From Sphingosinicella sp. BN140058 (GTDB lineage Bacteria > Pseudomonadota > Alphaproteobacteria > Sphingomonadales > Sphingomonadaceae): DNA of 64,000 nucleotides. Positions 1 to 6,976 of the stretch are shown piece after piece. Each line of letters begins with the position of its first letter. The stretch's first letter is position 1. The DNA is taken from NCBI RefSeq assembly GCF_004135585.1, contig NZ_CP035501.1, positions 3,047,501-3,111,500 of the forward strand, read 5' to 3'. The position numbers and the translations under genes are program-made. The notes below the pieces were generated by a model. It did no database searches. It saw only the letters and a list, made by a program, of their open reading frames with translations, and had not been told where the DNA came from.

Positions 1-1
1 C

Positions 2-286
2 GATCCACCGAAATATGGCCGCGGCCCCACCGGCGAGGTCTGGCGGCTGGAAGAGGGGCTGCCCGGCCTGATCGCGGATTGCCGCAAATTGCTCGACGCC
101 GACAGCCGATTCCTTGTCCTCACCGTCTATGCGGTTCGGATGTCGGCGCTGGCGATCGGCGAACTCCTCCGCCAGGCGCTCGCCGATCTCGGCGGCAGGA
201 TCGAATGCGGCGACATGGCCGTCCGAGAGGAAGCGCGGGGCCTGCTCCTTCCGACCGCGATCTTCGCGCGCTGGAGCCGCGACTAG
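2..286 (+). CDS. C-terminal part of a class I SAM-dependent methyltransferase (probable rRNA methyltransferase)
   Basis: The reading frame is open from the window edge to a TAG stop and the gene starts outside the window. The visible 94 residues begin with DPPKYGRGP. This matches the DPP(K/R) catalytic motif IV plus following glycine-rich stretch of SAM-dependent rRNA methyltransferases of the RlmI/COG1092 type. The rest alternates helix and strand (FLVLTVYAVRMSAL, then ending LLLPTAIFARW), as in the C-terminal half of that Rossmann fold. The exact RNA target cannot be told from this fragment. Its stop overlaps the stop of the convergent ccmB by four bases. Confidence 0.75.
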   Translation, partial: DPPKYGRGPTGEVWRLEEGLPGLIADCRKLLDADSRFLVLTVYAVRMSALAIGELLRQALADLGGRIECGDMAVREEARGLLLPTAIFARWSRD

Positions 287-924
287 TCGCGACCCGCGCG
301 GATCGCCGCGCCCGCGGCAAACGGCGCGATCGCGACCAGCAGCAAGGAAACGGCGCCGAGAAGCTTGGCCGCGCCGGCGCCGCCGCCAGGCTCGATCATC
401 GCCGCGCCGAAGATTAGGATCGGCACCGCCAGCGGCAGGATCAGCAGCCCGGCAAGCGCACCGGTGCCGCGCAGCCCGGCGGTCAGCGCCGCGACGATGA
501 GGGTCAGCGCCGCGAGGCCCGGCGTGCCGGCGGCAAGGCCGATTTCCAGGCGAAGCAGGATGTCCCCGGGCAGCTTCATCAAGGCGGCAGCCGGAAAGGC
601 GGCGATCATCAGCGGCGGTCCGAAGCTCAGCCAGTGGCCGGCGAGCTTGGCAAAGGCGATCGTCTCGTCGCCGATGCCGCGCACCGCCAGCTGATCGAGC
701 AGGCCGGAGGCGCGATCGGGCTCCACCAGCCGCTCGACCGGCAGCAGGGCGGCAAGCAAGGCCGCCATCCACAGGGCGCCGCCGCCGGTGCGCGCCAGCA
801 AAGGCGCGTCCGGCCCCACCGCGAACGGAAACAAGGCCGCGACGAGCAGGAAGAAGATGAGCGGCAGCAAGGCATTGCCGGCGGTGAGCGCAAGCCGCAG
901 CTCGCGCGCGATCAGGGCGATCAT
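283..924 (-). CDS. ccmB: Heme exporter protein CcmB
   Basis: Permease subunit of the CcmABCD system, which together with CcmC/CcmD loads heme onto CcmE for cytochrome c maturation in the periplasm. The 213-residue protein has about six hydrophobic segments and the usual CcmB length (about 220). The N-terminal half carries the family-typical stretch around GGALWMAALLAALLPVERL and the PDRASGLLDQL loop. Its start codon overlaps the ccmA stop by four bases (ATGA), so the two are translationally coupled. ccmC does not follow: the next gene is a convergent methyltransferase, so the rest of the ccm set must lie elsewhere. Confidence 0.93.
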   Translation of the reverse strand: MIALIARELRLALTAGNALLPLIFFLLVAALFPFAVGPDAPLLARTGGGALWMAALLAALLPVERLVEPDRASGLLDQLAVRGIGDETIAFAKLAGHWLSFGPPLMIAAFPAAALMKLPGDILLRLEIGLAAGTPGLAALTLIVAALTAGLRGTGALAGLLILPLAVPILIFGAAMIEPGGGAGAAKLLGAVSLLLVAIAPFAAGAAIRAGRD

Positions 925-1493
925 GCGAGCGCCACCGTCCGCGCGTCGTCGAGGCCCAAGGGTTGGTGCGAAGCGGCGAGGATCGCGCCGCCGCCCGCGC
1001 GGTGTGCCGCCATCGCGGCGCCGAGCCGCGTGAGCCCTTCGGCATCGAGGCCGTTGCCGGGCTCGTCCAGCAGCCAGAGCGGGGCACCGGCAGAAATCAC
1101 CCGTGCCAGCACGGCGCGCTTGCGCTGGCCGGTGGAAAGCATCCGCACCGGCACTGGTGCCAGCCTGGCAAGGCCCATCGCGTCCATGCCGACGCGTTCG
1201 TCGCCGCCGTCGAGCCGCGCCCAGAATCGCAGGGCGTCCGCCAGAGCCTGGCGCGGGTCGAGCGCGAGGCCTTCGTCGGCGAGCGCCGCCGATCCGTGCC
1301 GCTCGACCAAGCCTGCACTCGCCCGCAGCAATCCCGCCGCGACACGGATCAGGCTCGATTTACCGATGCCGTTGGGGCCGGTCAGCAGCAATGCCTCACC
1401 GGCCGCGATCCGCAGCGTCAGCCGCTCGAAAAGCAGCCGCCCGCCGCGGAGGAGAGCGACCTCCTCAAGGCGCAGCAGCGGCGCTGCGCTCAT
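921..1493 (-). CDS. ccmA: Heme ABC exporter ATP-binding protein CcmA
   Basis: ATPase of the CcmAB complex that drives release of holo-CcmE during cytochrome c biogenesis. The 190-residue protein is a single nucleotide-binding domain. It has Walker A GPNGIGKSS near residue 39, signature LSTGQRKRAVLAR in the middle, Walker B LWLLDEPGNGLD near residue 140, and the switch histidine in AASHQPLG. The start overlaps the stop of the upstream zincin gene (ATGA) and the stop overlaps ccmB, giving a tight three-gene transcript. Confidence 0.95.
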   Translation of the reverse strand: MSAAPLLRLEEVALLRGGRLLFERLTLRIAAGEALLLTGPNGIGKSSLIRVAAGLLRASAGLVERHGSAALADEGLALDPRQALADALRFWARLDGGDERVGMDAMGLARLAPVPVRMLSTGQRKRAVLARVISAGAPLWLLDEPGNGLDAEGLTRLGAAMAAHRAGGGAILAASHQPLGLDDARTVALA

Positions 1494-1924
1494 TCGGCGG
1501 AATCCTCGATCGCGTGCATGTCGTCGTCGGAGAGGCCGAAATGGTGGCCGACCTCGTGGACGATGACGTGGGTGATCAGCGCCTCCAGCGACACGCCGGT
1601 TTCAACCCATTCGTCGAGCAAGGGGCGACGATAAAGATGGATGATCGGCATCAGCTCGCCAGGCGCCATCTGCTCCTGGTGGCCGACAGGACGGCCGGTA
1701 TAGAGGCCGGTAAGTTCGAACGGATCCTCCATGCCGAATTCGGCGAGGACCTCGTCGCTCGCGAAATCCTCCACCCGAACCACGACTCCGCCGAGCAATC
1801 GCCGGAATGGCTCGGGCAGCCGCGTCATCGCCCGGTCGGCAAGCGCCTCGAGCAGCGCCACATCGGGCGCGAAGGTCTCGGCCGCCGGGTTATCGGATGG
1901 CTCGTTGGTTTGACGCTCGCTCAT
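1490..1924 (-). CDS. Zincin-like metallopeptidase family protein
   Basis: A 144-residue protein with the zinc-binding motif HEVGHHFG (HExxH plus a third histidine) near the C terminus, followed by a short acidic tail (SDDDMHAIE). This matches the small cytoplasmic 'metallopeptidase family' proteins (zincin_1, formerly DUF1025), common just upstream of ccmA in alphaproteobacteria; their substrate is unknown. Two in-frame ATG starts exist, at 1936 and 1924; the shorter (MSERQTNE) was chosen, but neither has a strong ribosome-binding site. It is coupled to ccmA by a four-base overlap. Confidence 0.85.
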   Translation of the reverse strand: MSERQTNEPSDNPAAETFAPDVALLEALADRAMTRLPEPFRRLLGGVVVRVEDFASDEVLAEFGMEDPFELTGLYTGRPVGHQEQMAPGELMPIIHLYRRPLLDEWVETGVSLEALITHVIVHEVGHHFGLSDDDMHAIEDSAE

Positions 1925-1983
1925 GGCACGTCCCATAAGGGTGAAGCGTTGGGCGCGCCAGCAAGTGCGGTGAGGAGGATGGA

Positions 1984-2268
1984 ATGCTGCTGACGGACGG
2001 AATACGCGAGGAGCGGCTGAAGGCGCTGCCCGACTGGGCGTATGACGGCGACGCCCGTGCGATCCGCCGCACGCTGCGCTTCGCCGATTTCGCCGAGGCG
2101 TTCGGCTTCATGACGCGGGTCGCGCTGCTGGCCGAGAAGGCGGATCACCATCCCGAGTGGAGCAATGTCTGGAACCGGGTGGAGATCGCGCTCACCACCC
2201 ACGACGCCGGCGGCCTCACCGAACGCGACCTCGATCTCGCCGCCGCGATCGACGCGCTCGTCGCCTGA
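1984..2268 (+). CDS. phhB: Pterin-4a-carbinolamine dehydratase
   Basis: Dehydrates 4a-hydroxytetrahydropterin in the phenylalanine hydroxylase cofactor cycle. The 94-residue length fits the family exactly. The signature is intact: [20 protein letters not shown] followed by the active-site region [22 protein letters not shown], with the paired histidines and the later His/Asp. A strong Shine-Dalgarno (GAGGAGG) lies seven bases before the ATG. It is transcribed divergently from the zincin-ccmAB operon; no phenylalanine hydroxylase gene is in the window. Confidence 0.95.
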   Translation: MLLTDGIREERLKALPDWAYDGDARAIRRTLRFADFAEAFGFMTRVALLAEKADHHPEWSNVWNRVEIALTTHDAGGLTERDLDLAAAIDALVA

Positions 2269-2343
2269 CCCGCGGATTACGCACATCCCCGTGCTTGCCC
2301 TTTCCGAAATCGCCGACTAGAGGGCCGTGGTTCCAGAGCATGC

Positions 2344-2434
2344 GGAGCGGTGGCCGAGTGGTCGAAGGCGCTCGCCTGGAAAGTGAGTATACGTCAAAAG
2401 CGTATCGAGGGTTCGAATCCCTCCCGCTCCGCCA
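2344..2434 (+). tRNA. tRNA-Ser (anticodon GGA)
   Basis: A full cloverleaf with a long class II variable arm. The acceptor stem pairs GGAGCGG with CCGCTCC, the D-arm starts GGCCGAGTGG, and the anticodon loop CTGGAAA gives GGA at 2378-2380. The variable arm TATACG/CGTATC forms a hairpin, the T-loop is GTTCGAATC, and the 3' CCA is encoded. It reads the serine codons UCC and UCU. Confidence 0.96.
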
Positions 2435-2435
2435 C

Positions 2436-2465
2436 AAAAAGGCCCCCGCTCAGGGGGCCTTTTTT
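2436..2465 (+). terminator. Rho-independent terminator after tRNA-Ser
   Basis: Perfect inverted repeat AAAAAGGCCCCC / GGGGGCCTTTTT with a five-base loop (GCTCA), starting one base after the CCA end and finishing in a T tract. It should end the tRNA transcript. The A-run on the left arm could let it also work for transcripts from the other strand. Confidence 0.9.
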
Positions 2466-2553
2466 GTTGCGCTTCGTGCGCTGCCGAAGGGACAACGGGC
2501 TCGGCGTCGCACGCGCGACGATGCGGCGGACCGCTCCGACGCCGGGACAGGGC

Positions 2554-2700
2554 TCAGCCAAGGTAGCGGAGCGCGAGCACGGCCGCGACGATCACGCCGA
2601 GCACGCCGAGCCAGAACATCCAATCGGTTCCGGTCACCATACGCTTGATGTGCACGCGGCGGGTGTAATCAAACCCGAGCGCGCGCCAAAATCGTTCCAT
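2554..2700 (-). CDS. Small single-pass membrane protein, unknown function
   Basis: A 48-residue product starting MERFWRAL. It has a basic N-terminal half (YTRRVHIKR) and one C-terminal transmembrane helix (around MFWLGVLGVIVAAVLAL). The start is supported by a GAGGAG Shine-Dalgarno seven bases upstream; the frame continues upstream but without another good start. No family was recognised. The positive-inside pattern predicts a cytoplasmic N terminus. Confidence 0.55.
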   Translation of the reverse strand: MERFWRALGFDYTRRVHIKRMVTGTDWMFWLGVLGVIVAAVLALRYLG

Positions 2701-2873
2701 TCTGCGCTCCTCTTTCCTGGATGACGCCGCCAATTCACGAAACCCGCCGAACATTCAACTTCGTTGACCGCACAAGAACGACTCTTTGCCGTTGGAGCGG
2801 CAGCGCGCCGGGCGATTCCCGCTGAGGTGCGTGCCGCCTTCCTTCTTTGCGCAGAACCTGCTTTTGGGCCGCC

Positions 2874-3347
2874 ATGTCACACGCCACGCCTGCAACCCGC
2901 GCCCTTGCCGCCGCCGATATCGCCTTCACGCTCCACCGCTACGATTATGATCCGGCGGCGGAGCGCGTCGGTCTGCAGGCGGCGGAAGCGCTCGGCGAAT
3001 CGCCGCATCTGGTGCTGAAGACTCTGATGGCGCTGGTCGACGGCAAACCGGTCTGCGCCGTCATCCCCTCGGATCGGGAGGTCGCGATGAAGAGGCTGGC
3101 CGCTGCCGCGGGCGGCAAGTCGGCAGAGATGATGAAGCCGGCGGAGGCCGAACGCCTGACCGGCTACAAGGTCGGTGGCATCAGCCCGTTCGGCCAGCGC
3201 CGTCAGATCCGCACCTTCATCGAGGAGACTGCGCTCGGGAACCCGCTGGTCTATGTCAACGGCGGCCAGCGCGGTCTGCAGATCCGGCTCGATCCGAACG
3301 CGCTGCCGTCCGTGCTCGAGGCCGCCGCCGTGCCACTGGTGGCGTGA
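2874..3347 (+). CDS. ybaK: Cys-tRNA(Pro)/Cys-tRNA(Cys) deacylase, YbaK/EbsC family
   Basis: Trans-editing enzyme that hydrolyses mischarged Cys-tRNA(Pro). The 157-residue length and motifs match YbaK: VLKTLMALVDGKPVCAVIPSD with the catalytic lysine region in KTL, KLAAAAGGKSAEMM-like central part (here KRLAAAAGGKSAEMM), and the glycine-rich GYKVGGISPFGQRR followed by PLVYVNGGQRGLQI. The start MSHATPATRAL was preferred over an upstream ATG at 2847 because it gives the usual family N terminus. It converges on the pectin locus with only 12 bases between stops. Confidence 0.93.
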   Translation: MSHATPATRALAAADIAFTLHRYDYDPAAERVGLQAAEALGESPHLVLKTLMALVDGKPVCAVIPSDREVAMKRLAAAAGGKSAEMMKPAEAERLTGYKVGGISPFGQRRQIRTFIEETALGNPLVYVNGGQRGLQIRLDPNALPSVLEAAAVPLVA

Positions 3348-3359
3348 GCCTCGTGCCGA

Positions 3360-4706
3360 TCAGGATTGCGTCACCGACACCGCATAGACATGGTTGGCAC
3401 CGTGCATGTTGGAGCCGAAGACGATCCACTTGCCGTCGGGAGTGAAGACCAGGTTGGGTTCCAGCCGGTAATCGTGCGCAGACATGTCGACGAGCCGCTC
3501 CGACCGCATATATTCGATCGTCACGAGATCATCCTTGTAGGATTCCAGATCCGCGTCGACGATCGTTTCGGGGCGCTGCAGCGTGATCCACTTTCCATCG
3601 GGCGCATGGGCGACCATGTCGCGGTCGCCGCCGTCACCCGCGAACAGGCGGCCGTCCGCCGCGACGTTGTAGTGAACCGACCAGTCATTCTGCTCGACCC
3701 GGCGCCATAGCCGACGGCCGGTGGCGAGTTCGTAGCCGGCGACCCAGAAGACCTGCCCGCGCGGGGTCTGCAGATCGTACCAGATCCACTTCCCGTCGGG
3801 ACTGAAGAATTCATGGCCCCAAATCTCGAAGTTCATCGTGCGCCGGTGGATCGGCTTAAGGCCCGATCCATCGGCGCGGATCAGCCAGACCCGATCGACC
3901 CGGTGCCAGGGACCTTCGTGACAGAACATGATCTGCTGCGGATCGGTGGGCGAGAATTGGAAATGGCCGATCCACTCGCGGGTCTGGTGGATCACCCGCC
4001 GCGCGCCGCTGGCGGTATCGACGACGAAGATCTCCATCGGGTAGCGTGCCGCCCAGCGCTCGAGCATCCGCACGCCCTTGGCCTTGGCGAAGTTGAGCGG
4101 CTTGCCGTCCGGGCCGACCGCGGCATATTCGGCCTGACCGAAGCGGCGGTTGCGCGGATCGGCGACACCGGGCTGGAGCGGCTGCGAGCCGTAGGCGACA
4201 AAGCCGAGCAACAGCGTTTCGTCGGCATTGATCGAATTGAAGCTGCCGTTGGCAACACGGCAGATGCGCCGAACCCGCTTGCTGTCGACATCGATGGCAT
4301 AGACGGTCTTCGGGCGATCCATCGGCTGGGCGTCACCCGGGTCGGTGACCGAATAATAGACGTTCCGCGACTTTCGTCCGGTGAACATCAGTTCCGCCTT
4401 CGGATCGGCGACCAGGGTGCGCACCCGGAAGGTCGCGAGATCGACGAGGGCGATCCCGTCCGGGGTCGACATCGCCATGCGGTCGCCCTCCGGCGTGAAG
4501 CTGTTCTTGTAGAAATAGAGCTTGCTGCCACCCGCATCGGGCGAGAGTCGAACGATCCGCCGCCCCGTTTTCGCATCGCTATAGTCCCGCGGCGGAGGCC
4601 CGGCCGGCGGTGCGGCGCTGGCCGCAGTGCCGCCCAGGGCCGCCGCGCCGGCAGCTGCGCTTCCGAGCAGGCCTTGCAGAGCCGAACGGCGACTGATCCT
4701 GTCCAT
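3360..4706 (-). CDS. PL22-like oligogalacturonate lyase with Tat signal
   Basis: A 448-residue protein that opens with a twin-arginine signal (ISRRSALQG, then an alanine-rich stretch to about residue 38) and continues as a seven-bladed propeller with WD40/TolB-like repeats (SPDAGGSKLYFY, FSPTDPQQIMFCHEG, FFSPDGKWIWYD, FTPDGKWIVFGSNMHG). The FCHEGPW and HEFF blocks and the closing EPNLVFTPDG blade resemble oligogalacturonate lyases. These cleave unsaturated di- and oligogalacturonides using histidine-bound Mn2+. ATG at 4706 follows GAGGACAGG; an alternative GTG at 4727 overlaps the upstream gene's stop. It is the last gene of the pectin operon. Classical Ogl is cytoplasmic, so the export signal is notable. 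Confidence 0.8.
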   Translation of the reverse strand: MDRISRRSALQGLLGSAAAGAAALGGTAASAAPPAGPPPRDYSDAKTGRRIVRLSPDAGGSKLYFYKNSFTPEGDRMAMSTPDGIALVDLATFRVRTLVADPKAELMFTGRKSRNVYYSVTDPGDAQPMDRPKTVYAIDVDSKRVRRICRVANGSFNSINADETLLLGFVAYGSQPLQPGVADPRNRRFGQAEYAAVGPDGKPLNFAKAKGVRMLERWAARYPMEIFVVDTASGARRVIHQTREWIGHFQFSPTDPQQIMFCHEGPWHRVDRVWLIRADGSGLKPIHRRTMNFEIWGHEFFSPDGKWIWYDLQTPRGQVFWVAGYELATGRRLWRRVEQNDWSVHYNVAADGRLFAGDGGDRDMVAHAPDGKWITLQRPETIVDADLESYKDDLVTIEYMRSERLVDMSAHDYRLEPNLVFTPDGKWIVFGSNMHGANHVYAVSVTQS

Positions 4707-4723
4707 AATCCTGTCCTCGTCTG

Positions 4724-6976
4724 TCACGGTGCTTTGCCGATGCCCTCAACCCGCACGGTCCAGCCCCGCTTCGGGAAGCCGGGCGCGTGTCCGCTCGATC
4801 CGTCCCAGCCCGCCGCCATCAGTCCGACCGCCATCAGCAGGGATCCGTTCGAGGGAAAATAGGTTTCGGCGGCACGGCGATAGCCCGGGCCGTCAGGATT
4901 GACCGCCATCTGCACGCCGCCGGCGCCCCCGGAGACCGGCACCAGATCCTCGGCATGCGCGTCGAGGTGAACTCGCGGAGTCATTCCGGTGACGCCCCAC
5001 TGGTTGTTCTTGAGGTCGGCGAACAGCCAATCGATCGCCTTTTCCGGCTGGCCGAGCCGCGCCGCGGTCATCGCCATCATCGGAAAGTCCCAGCCCCAGG
5101 TCTGGCGGACGTCCCAGACCTCTTCGACCTTATCGAAGGTCCGGCGCATCGTCGCGGCATCGATGCGAGCACCGGGAATGAAGCCATAGGCCATCAGGAA
5201 GGATGGGTGGTCGCGATTCTTGCACTGCGCCGCGGTGGCGTTGCGGCGGCATTCGGGACCGCTCGCCACGGTCCAGAAATCGGGTTGGCTTTCGACCGGC
5301 AGATAGAGGCCATCCTTGACGGCTGGCGCCGCGAGCCGTGCGATCGCCGCGTCCCATTCAGCCTTGCGCGGGGCGCCGCGGCGGATCCGCCAGGCCTGCG
5401 CCGTCTGCAGCGCCCAGCGGAAATATTCGAGCTCGAAGGTGGGATTCACCGTCGTCAGCGGATCGTAATTCTCCTGCGCGGGGATCAGCGGCGGGCCGAG
5501 ATCGCGCCGGCCATTGCGATTGAGCGGCCAGGAGGCGAGCAGATCGGCCGACGCTTCGACGAGCTCGGCGTAGCGGGCGGTCGCTGCGTCGCCGCCGCCG
5601 CGCCGGACCAGCTCGGCGAGGAAGATCGGGTGGGGCTGCTGCCACATGATGAAGGGAGAGACGAGGCTGGGGCTGTTGCGCCCCTCCGGGCCGGTCATCT
5701 TCGGCCACCAGGCGCCCTCCACCTTGTGCCGTGCCGCCTCGGCCCGGGCGTTCGGCAAATTGGCGACGTACCAGCCGAGGCTGCGCTCGAGCCGGTCGGA
5801 ATGACCCCACAGAGCCTGCCAGCCGGAATGCCAGGGATGCATTTCGAGGTGGAACTTGCCGTACCAGCTGTTCGAGAACAGCCCTTCTTCCTGCGGCGGC
5901 AGGGTGCCCGAACCATTGATCGCCGACAGATATTGCGAGAGTATCACCCGCCGCTCCAGCTCCGCGGCGCGCGGATCGGTGCTGCCCGAGAAGTCGACCG
6001 CGCCGCCCTGCGTCCAGAAAGCACGCCAGGCTGCCGCGACCGCCCGCTGCGTTGCCGCTGCTGCCGGCATCGCCGCAGCCCGCTCCGTGGGCGCAAAGCG
6101 TACCTGCACCGTCAATCTGGTCCGCCCTTGGCCGCTGATCGCGACGGCGGACGGTCCGGCGAGCTTGATCGCGCCGTCGCTCGCCACGTCCGTCCAATAG
6201 GTAGTCGCGTCGATCGTCCGGCGCAGACGCACCGAGCCGGGCTGCTGGACAAGCAGATCGGTCTTGCCGCCGCCGCCGCTCCAGTCCGACGGATCGGGGT
6301 TGATCGCCGGAGCCACCCCCGGATAGGCCACACGCACCCGCAGCGCTCCGCTGGCGAGGAGAGGGGACGCGACCTCCACCTGGACGAGGTCCTGCGTCGG
6401 ATGGACCCGAGTTACGACCCGGACCGGGGCACCGTCATAGCGAAAGCTGCTGGTAAGGGTACCGGTCCACAGATCGAGGCTCTGCCGTGTCTGCGTGACC
6501 TTTTCGAAGCGCAGCGGCGTGCCGTCGGCGGAGGTGAAGGACAGCCGGCCAAGCGAGATGCGGTGCGGATTGGCGCGAAGCCAGGTCAGCGCCTTGTTGG
6601 TCTCGGCATCGGCCCATGACCGCATCCAGGCATAAGGCTGGTTGCCGCGGCCCGGCACGGCCACGTTCACCATACCATCCTGTTCGCGGTAGCCTTGTGG
6701 ATTGGGGAAGCTGTGCCAGGCCCATTGGGCCATGGTGAGCAGGGGGGCGAGCTCCGAATAGAGCTGCGGGAAGGTCTGCAGCCCCGTGATATCGGCAGTG
6801 AAGCCCAAATTGCCATTGCCGAGCATGGTCGGGGCGTGCGGATCGGCCTTGGAGAGGGTGACGTTGTGACGGGTGACCAGGGCCTTGCGGTCGATGCGAT
6901 CGGCCGGCCTTGCCGCCTGCGCGGCCGTGCAGAGGATCAGCCAGACGGCAACGGCGCGAAGCATGGTCCCGCTCAT
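4724..6976 (-). CDS. Secreted six-hairpin glycosidase-like protein, family not assigned
   Basis: A 750-residue protein with a Sec signal peptide (MLRAVAVWLILCTAAQA). The N-terminal part is beta-rich (LGNGNLGFTADITGLQTF) and the C-terminal part is an alpha/alpha toroid-like segment containing FSNSWYGKFHLEMHPWHSGW, NYDPLTTVNPTFELEYFRW and QTWGWDFPMMAMTAARLG. The layout recalls clan GH-L-type enzymes (GH65/GH95-like), but I cannot place it in a CAZy family or name the linkage cleaved. E in HLEMH and D in NYDPLT are candidate acids. Start and stop overlap the flanking GH105-fusion and PL22 genes by four bases or less, so a role in pectin side-chain or backbone processing is inferred. Confidence 0.72.
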   Translation of the reverse strand: MSGTMLRAVAVWLILCTAAQAARPADRIDRKALVTRHNVTLSKADPHAPTMLGNGNLGFTADITGLQTFPQLYSELAPLLTMAQWAWHSFPNPQGYREQDGMVNVAVPGRGNQPYAWMRSWADAETNKALTWLRANPHRISLGRLSFTSADGTPLRFEKVTQTRQSLDLWTGTLTSSFRYDGAPVRVVTRVHPTQDLVQVEVASPLLASGALRVRVAYPGVAPAINPDPSDWSGGGGKTDLLVQQPGSVRLRRTIDATTYWTDVASDGAIKLAGPSAVAISGQGRTRLTVQVRFAPTERAAAMPAAAATQRAVAAAWRAFWTQGGAVDFSGSTDPRAAELERRVILSQYLSAINGSGTLPPQEEGLFSNSWYGKFHLEMHPWHSGWQALWGHSDRLERSLGWYVANLPNARAEAARHKVEGAWWPKMTGPEGRNSPSLVSPFIMWQQPHPIFLAELVRRGGGDAATARYAELVEASADLLASWPLNRNGRRDLGPPLIPAQENYDPLTTVNPTFELEYFRWALQTAQAWRIRRGAPRKAEWDAAIARLAAPAVKDGLYLPVESQPDFWTVASGPECRRNATAAQCKNRDHPSFLMAYGFIPGARIDAATMRRTFDKVEEVWDVRQTWGWDFPMMAMTAARLGQPEKAIDWLFADLKNNQWGVTGMTPRVHLDAHAEDLVPVSGGAGGVQMAVNPDGPGYRRAAETYFPSNGSLLMAVGLMAAGWDGSSGHAPGFPKRGWTVRVEGIGKAP

